DNA of 64,000 nt from Bacillus_BD sp963708895. GTDB taxonomy: Bacteria; Bacillota; Bacilli; Bacillales; Cytobacillaceae. A program made the translations under genes and the position numbers. Below, in pieces: positions 1 through 7,868 of this stretch (positions are counted from its first letter, which is position 1; every line of letters starts with the position of its first letter). The stretch is taken from assembly GCA_963708895.1 (NCBI GenBank), contig CAVPUE010000002.1, positions 496,001 to 560,000 of the forward strand, given 5' to 3'. Under the pieces are notes generated by a model. It saw only the letters and a program-made list of their open reading frames with translations, did no database searches and was not told the origin of the DNA.

Positions 1-2859
1 TGAAATGGAAAAATTGTTTAGGAAACATGCGGTCATGAATAAAGCAAATCGATAAAAGAAATGATGAATGAAGTCACATAAAAAGCGTCTAAGGCTTAAA
101 GCTCTTAGACGCTTTGTTTTAATCCTATTCTGTGTTTCTGGTGGTATCTGCTGTGCTGGTACCTCTTGCTGAGGTTGTGTTGATTGTTGCTGTACTTGTT
201 CTTGCTCTTGCTCAACTTCACCGCCTTGCTGCTCCTCATTTTCCTCTTCAACAGGATTTGGATTAGGTGGGGTTCCGTTATTGTTACCATTGTTGTTTCC
301 ATTTCCTTGCCCATTGTTGCCGTTATTACCATTATTGTTTCCATTTCCTTGCCCATTGTTGCCGTTATTACCATTATTGTTTCCATTTCCTTGCCCATTG
401 TTGCCGTTATTGTTACCATTGTTATTTTCATTTTCGTTTTGGTTTTCATTTTCATTATCAATGTTTTCATCAATAATTTCTTCTATAGGGTCAAGGGTCG
501 GAACTTGAACAGATGCTGTTAAAGAACTACCATTGGACGAAGTAACTCTAAAGGAATAGGTTGCCCCAGGTTCAGGATTTGCCAATGTATAGCCTTTTTC
601 AGATGCTGCAGGCAAAGCTTGTTCGGCACCACCATTGATTGACATCGTTAGATTAAATGGTCCTTCGATACTTGATTGCCATGATAATCTGATTACATTT
701 GCAGTTGGATCATACCCCGCAGAAAAGCCACTTAGAGCTTTTTCTTCTTCTTTCTTCTTATATTTCTTCGAAACTTGACTTGGTGCGTTACCTTTAACAG
801 CATATTCATAAGCAACTAGGTCATTAGGTGTATAACTTCCTGCCAATTTGGCAGACCCTTTTTCAACTTTAACTCTTACTACCGAATCTGGCATTTTAAA
901 ATCAGCTGTTTCTTTGCCTTTGGATACTTGTGTCATTAATTTCTTGAAAATTTGTTTCGCTAATTGTTGATCACGACCGATAATTGGATCTTTTCGTTTT
1001 TCATAACCTGTCCAAACAGAGATGGTGTAATTAGTATTGTAGCCAACAAACCAAATATCAGGTACACCACCACCAGGAATGTTGTATTCCTTTTTTTCTT
1101 TAGACGAATAGTTAGATGTTCCTGTCTTTCCAGCGATATGATGTCCAGGTACATTTGCTGCACGTCCAGTCCCATAAGGAGAAGAGACGGCGCTTTTTAA
1201 CATATCCGAAATCATAAATGCAGTATAATCACTCATGGCTACTTCTGTTTCAGGTTTCATATTAATCTTGGTGCCATCACGGAAAATAATCTCTTTCACA
1301 GCATGTGGTTTTGTATAAAAACCATTATTACCGAAGGCACTAAAGGCACCAGCCATTTGTAGGGAGGTAACATCTTTATGTAGACCACCAAGGGCACTTG
1401 ATTCATAAATCTCTTCTTGATTTAATCCAAGTCCATTTACGAATTCTTTTGCTTTTTCGGTACCTACTTCATTTAATGCTTTAACAGCAGGGATGTTTCT
1501 AGATCTTGCAAGAGCTTCACGAATAGTCATCGCTCCCATATGTCTTCGATCCCAGTTATTAACCGTTTGGCCTGTTGAATATTTATAAGGCTCATCAACA
1601 ATCGGTTGATAGGTACCCCATTTTAAATACTCGATTGCAGGTCCATAATCAAGAACAGGTTTGATTGTTGACCCCGGTTGGCGAGGAAGTGATGTCGCAT
1701 AGTTTAATCCAAAATCAATTTCCTTATCTCTACTGCCGCCGATGGCACGAATTTCACCAGTCTTTGTATCAAGGAGTGTAATTCCTGCTTGGAATTTATC
1801 GTCAGGAAATTTAATGACTTCATTCGTATACATCATTTGATCGACATACTCTTGTGCTGATTTGTCAAGGGTTGTATAAATTTGTAATCCATCGGTATAC
1901 ACATTAATTTCTGGATATTTATTTTCAATTTCTTTAATGACTTGACCGATAAATGGATCATGAGGAATGTCGGTTTGTTGTTTGCGATCTTCCTCTTTGA
2001 CGATTAAACTCGATATCGAGTTGCCTTGGGCTTCTTTCATTTCAGCCTCTGAAATATAACCATGTTGGTTCATTAATGAAAGTACAATATTTTTCCGTTT
2101 ATCAGCTTTGTCAGGGTGGTTGAATGGATTATAGTTATTGGGACTTTGTGGCATTCCTGCAATTAATGCTGCTTCAGGCAAGGTTAAGTCTTTTAATTCT
2201 TTCCCAAAATAAAGCTCAGAAGCCGTTGCAATCCCTGTAGCTCCAGCTGACATATAAACTTTATTCACATACAACTCAAAGATTTCTTCTTTTGTAAATT
2301 TGCGTTCCAACTGTATCGCTAACCATGCTTCTTGAGCTTTACGAGATAGCGTTTTTTCAAAAGTTAGAAAATGCATCTTGGCAACTTGTTGGGTGATGGT
2401 ACTACCACCTTCTGCTCCAAATCCATTTGTAACGTTAGCAATCACTGCTCCTGTTAAGCGAATCGGATCGATTCCGTGATGCTTATAGAACCGGGAATCC
2501 TCTGTTGCAATCACAGCGTCCCTAACTAACTGTGGGATATTTTCATATTCCACATAATTTAATTTTTGCGTTCCTATTTCTGTAATAAATGTTCCATCCA
2601 TACTGTATATTTCAGATGGTATGGCTGCTTTTAATGTATCAGCATCTAGTTTTGGAGTGTCTTTTACCATATAGGCAAATGTAGCTGCACCACTAATAAC
2701 AGCAATCAGACCAAGCGCTACGATTACAAGTAATAATTTCTTGAAAAAGGAGCCTTTTGATTTCGATTTCTTTTTCTTATTACTATTACTATTACGTTTT
2801 TGTTTGGCAGCTTCTTGCTGTTTGCGACGCTCCTCCCTTGATGAATAGTTTTCTGTCAT
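1..2859 (-). CDS. ponA: Penicillin-binding protein 1A/1B, bifunctional transglycosylase/transpeptidase
   Basis: Class A PBP that polymerises and cross-links peptidoglycan at the outer face of the membrane. A basic, Ser/Asn/Lys-rich cytoplasmic tail (residues 1-40) is followed by one membrane segment (about 41-63). Next comes a GT51 transglycosylase domain with the EDSRF...H motif (catalytic Glu near 120). The transpeptidase domain has Ser397 in GSTIK, an SRN motif and KTGT at Lys578. The tail is Asn/Gln/Gly-rich with 14-residue repeats. The ATG at 2859 has a strong AAAGGAAGG site. Oddity: the frame has no stop before the window edge and reads straight through the terminator at 82-119. A one-base shift near 128 would end it at TAG 125-127, so a C-terminal frameshift is likely and the true end is probably about 125. 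It lies in one operon with recU. Confidence 0.93.
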   Translation of the reverse strand, partial: MTENYSSREERRKQQEAAKQKRNSNSNKKKKSKSKGSFFKKLLLVIVALGLIAVISGAATFAYMVKDTPKLDADTLKAAIPSEIYSMDGTFITEIGTQKLNYVEYENIPQLVRDAVIATEDSRFYKHHGIDPIRLTGAVIANVTNGFGAEGGSTITQQVAKMHFLTFEKTLSRKAQEAWLAIQLERKFTKEEIFELYVNKVYMSAGATGIATASELYFGKELKDLTLPEAALIAGMPQSPNNYNPFNHPDKADKRKNIVLSLMNQHGYISEAEMKEAQGNSISSLIVKEEDRKQQTDIPHDPFIGQVIKEIENKYPEINVYTDGLQIYTTLDKSAQEYVDQMMYTNEVIKFPDDKFQAGITLLDTKTGEIRAIGGSRDKEIDFGLNYATSLPRQPGSTIKPVLDYGPAIEYLKWGTYQPIVDEPYKYSTGQTVNNWDRRHMGAMTIREALARSRNIPAVKALNEVGTEKAKEFVNGLGLNQEEIYESSALGGLHKDVTSLQMAGAFSAFGNNGFYTKPHAVKEIIFRDGTKINMKPETEVAMSDYTAFMISDMLKSAVSSPYGTGRAANVPGHHIAGKTGTSNYSSKEKKEYNIPGGGVPDIWFVGYNTNYTISVWTGYEKRKDPIIGRDQQLAKQIFKKLMTQVSKGKETADFKMPDSVVRVKVEKGSAKLAGSYTPNDLVAYEYAVKGNAPSQVSKKYKKKEEEKALSGFSAGYDPTANVIRLSWQSSIEGPFNLTMSINGGAEQALPAASEKGYTLANPEPGATYSFRVTSSNGSSLTASVQVPTLDPIEEIIDENIDNENENQNENENNNGNNNGNNGQGNGNNNGNNGNNGQGNGNNNGNNGNNGQGNGNNNGNNNGTPPNPNPVEEENEEQQGGEVEQEQEQVQQQSTQPQQEVPAQQIPPETQNRIKTKRLRALSLRRFLCDFIHHFFYRFALFMTACFLNNFSIS
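82..119. terminator. Bidirectional terminator at the ponA 3' end
   Basis: A 12-bp stem, AAAGCGTCTAAG pairing with TCTTAGACGCTTT, is flanked by T runs on both strands. It would end ponA transcripts and those of a gene arriving from the left of the window. Confidence 0.8.
287..412 (-). repeat. Three tandem 42-bp repeats in the ponA tail
   Basis: Units at 287-328, 329-370 and 371-412 are nearly identical. Each encodes 14 residues of Asn/Gly/Gln (pattern NNGNNGQGNGNNNG) in the disordered C-terminus of PBP1. Because units are whole codons, copy number can change without breaking the frame. Confidence 0.9.
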
Positions 2860-2930
2860 CGATATTCCTTCCTTTCTCAATTTAACAAGGTGGATATAGA
2901 TAAAATGTATGACTCTATTCTACCATTATA

Positions 2931-3539
2931 CTAAAAATGGTAAAGCTCATCGACAATTTTAATATAATCAAGTCTTGGTTGAAAACCAAGAGGTATGTAT
3001 ACTCCATTTTGTTCGATTTCTTCTTTCGTTATCGACTTTCTTCCTCCTTTAATCATTCGATCCCAAAAATGAAGTAGGTGTTGTGCTTCAAAGTAGTAGA
3101 CCTCTTCTGTTATTGAAAAACGTAGAATTACAAAGCAGATACCTTTTTGATCTAATACATTTTTCATATGAACAATTTGGTGTAAATGAAAATTTTTAAG
3201 AGGAAATGCTGTTGTTTGCTTTGTTTCTTTTGCTTCAAAATCAATGTACTTTCCTTTGTAGACTCCATTGAAATCAGTTGTTGAAGCTTGTTTAAAATAA
3301 GCTTCTTTTATAACAGCTGCACTTCTTTTGGGGTAGTCCACATTTACAATTTGAATAGGAGTCGGTTTCTTATGGATGACAGCTATTCCTCTATCTAAAT
3401 AATATTGATTTGTATCATTTAAATCATCTTCGAGAGTCATTCCTCTTTTTCCATAAGACCATTTAATTTCTTTTGGTTTAGCAATTTTGTTGCTATTTGT
3501 TGCAGAATACCGTTTTCCATTTGGATAGTTGAAATTCAT
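2931..3539 (-). CDS. recU: Holliday junction resolvase RecU
   Basis: Resolves Holliday junctions in recombinational repair and chromosome segregation. The 202-residue product carries the family blocks RGMTLEDDLN, HKKPTPIQIV, YPKRSAAVIKEAYF and the nuclease core TTDFNG...YIDFEAKET, whose acidic residues and Lys bind Mg2+ and cut DNA. I chose ATG 3539, preceded by GAGGTG, because RecU homologues begin at this point. An in-frame GTG at 3551 is the alternative and would add four residues. It lies 71 bp upstream of ponA on the same strand, the standard recU-ponA operon. Confidence 0.95.
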   Translation of the reverse strand: MNFNYPNGKRYSATNSNKIAKPKEIKWSYGKRGMTLEDDLNDTNQYYLDRGIAVIHKKPTPIQIVNVDYPKRSAAVIKEAYFKQASTTDFNGVYKGKYIDFEAKETKQTTAFPLKNFHLHQIVHMKNVLDQKGICFVILRFSITEEVYYFEAQHLLHFWDRMIKGGRKSITKEEIEQNGVYIPLGFQPRLDYIKIVDELYHF

Positions 3540-3551
3540 CTCTTTCTTCAC

Positions 3552-3792
3552 CTCTGCTACTACTAATCATACCAAATATCAGCTACAACATGTTGTATAA
3601 AAAGAACCATTTTAACAAATATTATAGAGTAGGTAAATCTATCAGACTTTTAAAATAAAAGAAGAGTAGAGTGATATTATCCATGTTCTTAGATAGGAAT
3701 GTCAATAAAAAACCTCTGATAAATTTGCTTTTTCAAGATATGATGAAGTGTCCTATTTTATGAATGAAAGTTTCACTTGAAGAGATAAAAAA
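3552..3792. other. Intergenic stretch between sspM terminator and recU
   Basis: About 240 AT-rich bases. I see no credible gene; the longest minus- or plus-strand reading frames are under 30 codons and lack ribosome-binding sites. It would hold the recU-ponA promoter, which I cannot assign with confidence. In B. subtilis yppC lies near here. Confidence 0.5.
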
Positions 3793-3813
3793 GGCAAGGA
3801 AATAGTCCTTGCC
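3793..3813 (-). terminator. Terminator of sspM
   Basis: GGCAAGGA/TCCTTGCC hairpin with a five-base loop. On the minus strand it is followed by six T, which suits the end of the sspM transcript. Confidence 0.8.
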
Positions 3814-3825
3814 TTCTATTGAAAA

Positions 3826-3933
3826 TTATGTAGAAGGACGATCAGGTCCTTCTAGTTTTTTATTGCCAAACCCAGGTTTTGTTTCTTCTTGCTTTTTGGG
3901 TTGTACTTGATTTTGTTTTTGCTTGGGCTTCAT
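3826..3933 (-). CDS. sspM: Acid-soluble spore protein M
   Basis: A 35-residue minor small acid-soluble spore protein. It is Lys/Gln-rich and ends KKLEGPDRPST, the C-terminal signature of SspM as I know it from B. subtilis. A perfect AGGAGG lies 7 bases upstream of ATG 3933. A second ATG at 3937 is out of frame. It sits between recU and the yppE region, close to its place in B. subtilis, and has its own terminator. Expression in the forespore is inferred from the family; I did not identify a sigma-G promoter with confidence. The larger yppC gene expected nearby in B. subtilis is not present. Confidence 0.88.
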   Translation of the reverse strand: MKPKQKQNQVQPKKQEETKPGFGNKKLEGPDRPST

Positions 3934-4121
3934 CCATAACACCTCCTATATTATTATGTTCATGTGTCATGGCTTTTATCCAAATCTTTGTCGAATATTA
4001 TAATAGTAGTATAAAAATTTCTACTTTCTTTGCCGAATTCCTTCTAGTTTTGTCAAGTGAGAAGGAGGTTGAAGGAAAAGGGAGAATTCTTTATTAAGAT
4101 AATATAAGGAGGGATAAAACA

Positions 4122-4370
4122 ATGACTACAACTGTTCTTAGGAAAGAGAACTTAATCGAAATGTTAACAAAAATTGATTCACAGCTTGAACAATTAGATT
4201 GTTCACTAGTGTCCAATATATCGCAACAAAATAAAAGATGGGAATCAGAACAAGAGATACGTTTAAATTCGTGTTTTAGACAGTTGGAAATACTTGAGCA
4301 AAGAATGGCCTCCGAAAAAGAAAATCTAGAATCGAATGTTGCAACATTCAGATTAAAATTAAGTTGCTAA
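4122..4370 (+). CDS. Small coiled-coil protein, YppD position
   Basis: An 82-residue soluble protein, mostly Glu/Gln/Leu with a heptad-like pattern from about residue 10 to 75, so probably a coiled coil; no catalytic motif. The start has an AGGAGGG site 10 bases upstream. It lies 38 bp ahead of yppE on the same strand, the slot YppD occupies in B. subtilis, but I do not recognise the sequence well enough to name it. Function unknown. Confidence 0.7.
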   Translation: MTTTVLRKENLIEMLTKIDSQLEQLDCSLVSNISQQNKRWESEQEIRLNSCFRQLEILEQRMASEKENLESNVATFRLKLSC

Positions 4371-4408
4371 ATGATAGAAATGTATATAATAAGTGTTAAA
4401 ATGGTCAT

Positions 4409-4768
4409 ATGAGAAAACAAAAAGTGATGGAATTAACGAATGAGTTACTAATAATTACAGATAAGATCATCAATCAATTTGAAAGAACTAAAACAGAAGG
4501 TAGAGAAGGAGACTTTTATAGGGAAGTTGTGCCATTTTCAAATAAGGTACAGCATATTGTGGATGAATGGATTGCATTTGTCCTTCCGTGGATTCATGAA
4601 AAGGGTTTTACAAAGCTTAATTCAAATCAAGTTCATAGTACGAAGGACCAACTAGAAAAGACGATGGTGCAGGCTTTTTTTCCACAAACAAGTAGAAAAC
4701 ATTTCACTGATTCTATTCACGCCATTCAATTTGTTTTAAAGGCTATATTAATGGAAGCTGAAAAATAG
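4409..4768 (+). CDS. yppE: YppE family protein (DUF1798)
   Basis: A 119-residue all-helical protein of the YppE/DUF1798 family, which is of unknown function and confined to Bacillales. It matches the family in length and in the pattern LTNELLIITDKIINQFE, DFYREVVPFSNKV and HFTDSIHAIQFVLKAI. It has no signal peptide or membrane segment. It probably shares a transcript with the small coiled-coil gene just upstream. The ribosome-binding site is weak, so translation may depend on that neighbour. Confidence 0.8.
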   Translation: MRKQKVMELTNELLIITDKIINQFERTKTEGREGDFYREVVPFSNKVQHIVDEWIAFVLPWIHEKGFTKLNSNQVHSTKDQLEKTMVQAFFPQTSRKHFTDSIHAIQFVLKAILMEAEK

Positions 4769-4937
4769 AATAATGAATAAAATAGATGGAGCTCCTACTA
4801 GGTGGAACTCCATTTTCTGTTGGATTTTTTTAAAAAGTATTGGACCACCTGCGGAAAACTGTATGACTGGATACTGTCACCAACTAGGCGAAAGATTCAT
4901 ATTATATAAGGATGAAATGGTGAGGAGGAAATAGTCC

Positions 4938-5483
4938 ATGTATGGTCCGATGTCGAGAAACCGAAATTCCTATGGTCATCATCCTTTTACAAATGTAGTG
5001 GAATCAAACGTAAGTCCCAATAGGGTTCAACAATTAAATAGAACTTATCCAAACCATTGGAATTCCTATGTAAATCCGCTTATAGCTGGAAATCAGTTTA
5101 CTAATCCATACCAGCCATATTATGCTCAACCCCCACAAGGATTCCATCCACAACAGTATGCAGAACAGCAACCGCAGTATTCGACAAGTACTGCATCTTA
5201 TTCGCAAAAGGTTTTTCAAAATCCTTTGTTTTCACCAGATGGAAATGGAACACAACATACCCAATCTACTTTTCAAACTCAACAACCATATTTTCATCCA
5301 TATCCTAAAGCTTCTTTTCTAGCAAAACAACCAACTGGAGTAAAGACGGTATTAAATTCCTTCAAATCACAAGATGGAACATTAGATATCAATAAAATGG
5401 TAGATACCGCGGGACAAATGATGAATGCAGTGAATCAAGTGTCATCGGTAGTAAAAGGCATCGGTGGAATCTTTAAAGTATAA
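4938..5483 (+). CDS. yppG: Spore coat protein YppG-like
   Basis: A 181-residue protein rich in Gln, Pro, Tyr and Asn over residues 1-130, low complexity as in coat proteins. A conserved C-terminal domain follows with SFKSQDGTLDINKMVDTAG and VNQVSSVVKGIGGIF, which is the YppG signature. It is longer than B. subtilis YppG (about 125) because of the Gln/Pro-rich middle. The start has a GGAGGAAATAG site. A hairpin terminator follows directly. Incorporation in the spore coat is known for the family and inferred here. Confidence 0.85.
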   Translation: MYGPMSRNRNSYGHHPFTNVVESNVSPNRVQQLNRTYPNHWNSYVNPLIAGNQFTNPYQPYYAQPPQGFHPQQYAEQQPQYSTSTASYSQKVFQNPLFSPDGNGTQHTQSTFQTQQPYFHPYPKASFLAKQPTGVKTVLNSFKSQDGTLDINKMVDTAGQMMNAVNQVSSVVKGIGGIFKV

Positions 5484-5510
5484 CGGTCATTCTATGGCCG
5501 TTATTATTTT
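5482..5510 (+). terminator. Terminator of yppG
   Basis: AACGG(T)C / GGCCGTT stem overlapping the yppG stop codon, followed by ATTATTTTT. Confidence 0.7.
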
Positions 5511-5607
5511 TGAAATTAGTTATACATAGGACAAAGGGTTGAAAAAAATAAGTTTTTCTAAAGATAAATACCTATAAAATATGAAGATTTTGTGACGAAA
5601 ACAAATG

Positions 5608-5623
5608 AGTGATTTGTATCACT
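5608..5623 (+). promoter_or_regulatory. Crp/Fnr-type operator of hcp
   Basis: Perfect palindrome AGTGATTTGTATCACT, giving GTGA-N6-TCAC half-sites with the spacing of the TGTGA-N6-TCACA class. A -10-like TAGACT lies at 5645-5650. A start near 5657 would put the site at about -41.5, the class II activation position. A second copy of the motif is at 17482-17497. Confidence 0.7.
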
Positions 5624-5683
5624 TGTACAAAGCTGTAAATTGAATAGACTAAGATTATAGTTTTTAAGAGGGGGCTTATAAAT

Positions 5684-6976
5684 ATGTTTTGTTACCAATG
5701 TGAACAAACTCCAAGCGGAGGATGTAAAGTAGTCGGTGTTTGTGGAAAAGATGAAACGGTTGCAAGTTTACAAGATACGATGATTTTTGGATTAAAAGGG
5801 ATTGCAGCTTATCGTACACACGCAAATCAACTAGGAGCAACAGATCCATTTGTTGATGCGACTACACATGAAGCTTTGTATATGACTTTAACGAATTCGA
5901 ATTTTAATGTACAAGAGCATATTGAAATGCTGATGAAGGTAGGAAAATCTGCGGTTCGTATTATGGAAGTATTAGATGAGGCACATACGAATTTACTAGG
6001 TATTCCAGAACCAGTAAGAGTTTCACAAAATAAAATTGAAGGTAAATGTATTGTTGTAACAGGACATAATTTATTTGCTCTAGAACAACTATTAAAGCAG
6101 ACTGAAGGCAAAGGTATCAATATTTATACTCACTCTGAAATGCTGCCTGCACATGGATATCCTGCATTAAAGAAATATTCCCATTTAAAAGGAAATATTG
6201 GTAAGGCATGGTTTGACCAAAGACGATTATTTGAAAAATTCCCTGGAGCGATTTTAGCTACGACCAACTGTGTGATGCCTATTAAAGGTACATATGCTGA
6301 TCGTATGTTTTCTTATGAAGTTGCTGGTCTTGAAAACGTTCAAAAGATTGAAGGCGATGACTATAGTCCGTTAATCAATCGTGCTTTAGAACTGCCAGAA
6401 GCCAATATTGAATCTGATGAAACGTTAGTAACTGGATTCCACCATGAAACAGTACTAAGTATTGCACCAGAAATTATTCAAGCTGTTAAAGACGGAAAAA
6501 TCAAACGCTTCTTTGTCATAGCTGGTTGTGATGCTCCTGGTAAAGGTGGAGAATATTATAGAGAATTAGCTACTTCATTACCACCAGAAGCAGTGATCCT
6601 AACGACATCATGTGGTAAATTCCGCTTTAATGATGTAGATTATGGTACAGTCCCAGGAACGGATATTCCTCGTTATATTGATTTAGGTCAATGTAATAAC
6701 TCTGGTTCAACGATAAAAATTGCTAGAGCTCTTGCAGACGCATTCCAATGTGAAATCAATGATTTACCATTAAGTATTGTTCTTTCATGGTTTGAGCAAA
6801 AAGCAGTTGCAATTTTACTAGGATTATTTAGTTTAGGGATTAAAGATGTTCGGATTGGACCAAAACCACCAGAATTCATTTCTGAAGGTGTATTAAAAGT
6901 ATTGCAAGATACTTTTAATTTGAAATTAATCGGCAATGCACAAGATGATATGAAAGAAATGTTTCAATTAAACTAA
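5684..6976 (+). CDS. hcp: Hybrid cluster protein (hydroxylamine reductase)
   Basis: Redox enzyme with a 4Fe-4S cluster and a hybrid Fe-S-O cluster. The family reduces hydroxylamine and acts as a nitric oxide reductase in nitrosative stress. The 430-residue length fits the short Hcp form. N-terminal cysteines C3, C6, C14 and C20 give CX2CX7CX5C for the first cluster. Later cysteines in TTNCVMP, AGCDAPG and TTSCGKFRF bind the hybrid cluster. The start has AAGAGGGGG upstream. It is preceded by a Crp/Fnr palindrome and faces a Crp/Fnr-family regulator gene across a shared terminator, so activation under oxygen limitation or NO is likely (inference). Confidence 0.95.
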   Translation: MFCYQCEQTPSGGCKVVGVCGKDETVASLQDTMIFGLKGIAAYRTHANQLGATDPFVDATTHEALYMTLTNSNFNVQEHIEMLMKVGKSAVRIMEVLDEAHTNLLGIPEPVRVSQNKIEGKCIVVTGHNLFALEQLLKQTEGKGINIYTHSEMLPAHGYPALKKYSHLKGNIGKAWFDQRRLFEKFPGAILATTNCVMPIKGTYADRMFSYEVAGLENVQKIEGDDYSPLINRALELPEANIESDETLVTGFHHETVLSIAPEIIQAVKDGKIKRFFVIAGCDAPGKGGEYYRELATSLPPEAVILTTSCGKFRFNDVDYGTVPGTDIPRYIDLGQCNNSGSTIKIARALADAFQCEINDLPLSIVLSWFEQKAVAILLGLFSLGIKDVRIGPKPPEFISEGVLKVLQDTFNLKLIGNAQDDMKEMFQLN

Positions 6977-6985
6977 ATCTAAATA

Positions 6986-7028
6986 AAAACATCGACTTTA
7001 AGCCATTTCGCGAAAGTCGATGTTTTTT
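6986..7028. terminator. Bidirectional terminator between hcp and the Crp/Fnr gene
   Basis: Convergent genes are separated by an ACATCGACTTT/AAAGTCGATGT stem, with T7 on the plus side and A-rich flank giving T on the minus side. Confidence 0.85.
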
Positions 7029-7029
7029 T

Positions 7030-7729
7030 CTATGAAAAAAGTTCCTCTTCAAGTATACTAGGGTCAAAAATAATATCGTTTTCTGAGTCTGTTTCAATAT
7101 GCTGCTCTTTTTTAAGTTTAGTCAGTGTACGGCTGACGGTTTCTCTTGTCGTACCAATCATATTGGCAAGGTCTCGGTTGGTAAACTCAGCTTTTAATAG
7201 AACCCGGCCATCATTTAGTTCCTTTCCATGTTCTTTACCAAGGCGTATGAGTAATTTAATAATTTGTTGGTACGTGTTATTTAAAATTTGTGATTCAAGT
7301 CTTTCTTGTAAATCTACAATTTTCTCTCCTAAAACTTTAAAAACCTTAATACAAAGTTCAGGATTATGGAGCAAAACTTTTTCAAATTGGGAAATCGGGA
7401 CAACGACGAGAATGGCATTGTCGACAATTTCTGAAAACGCAGGATAGTTGCCTTTTCTAAAAAAACCAACATGGGGGAACATATCACCCTTTTTTAAGAT
7501 TGGAAACGATTTGTTCTTTTCCGTTCAAATCTGTTCTATAAATTTTTACTTTTCCTTCGTAAATAAAATAGACGTTTTCGAGAGGATCATCTTGTAAAAA
7601 AACATGACTGCCTTTATTCCACTCTCTTGAAATGGAAATATCTACTATTTGATAGATTTCATGTTCACTAAGGTTGCGAAACAATGAAAACTCGGATAAT
7701 ACATCTTTAATCTGCTCTTTATTCATCAT
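7030..7729 (-). pseudogene. Crp/Fnr family transcription regulator, frameshifted
   Basis: Reads as one 232-residue regulator if one base is removed at the A6G3 run near 7490. The first 81 codons hold the start of the cyclic-nucleotide-type sensor domain (PLENVYFIYEGKVKIY). The remaining 150 hold its end and a helix-turn-helix with TTRETVSRTL. The E-x-x-S-R recognition helix suits the GTGA half-sites seen at hcp and the DUF2249 gene. It lacks the N- and C-terminal cysteine sets of iron-sulphur Fnr proteins; I see one cysteine only. It may therefore be an ArfM-like or heme/NO-type regulator. The frame break is in a homopolymer, so it may be a sequencing artefact. Confidence 0.85.
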
Positions 7730-7825
7730 GTCACCTCTAATCTATCTTACCATACTATTTTATCAAAAATGTTTCAAAAATTCTTTGTGAACTAGAAAGT
7801 TAAAGTATATAAACCCCTTTAACAA

Positions 7826-7839
7826 CGAACGTTTATTCG
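7826..7839 (+). promoter_or_regulatory. LexA (SOS) box candidate upstream of mrfAB
   Basis: CGAACGTTTATTCG matches the Bacillus SOS consensus CGAAC-N4-GTTCG with one half-site mismatch. It sits just before a -10-like TACAAT (7841-7846), 30 bp before the mrfA start, where a bound repressor would block RNA polymerase. Confidence 0.5.
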
Positions 7840-7868
7840 ATACAATAGGGGGAGTGGGGTGAAAATGA

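Noticed and set aside
184..522. Plus-strand and second minus-strand open frames over the ponA tail
   Set aside because: They are antisense or shifted readings of the 42-bp tandem repeats and show repeated nonsense motifs without ribosome-binding sites.
3552..3792. Remnant of yppC between recU and sspM
   Set aside because: No reading frame in the gap resembles DUF2515 by eye; the gene is simply absent here.
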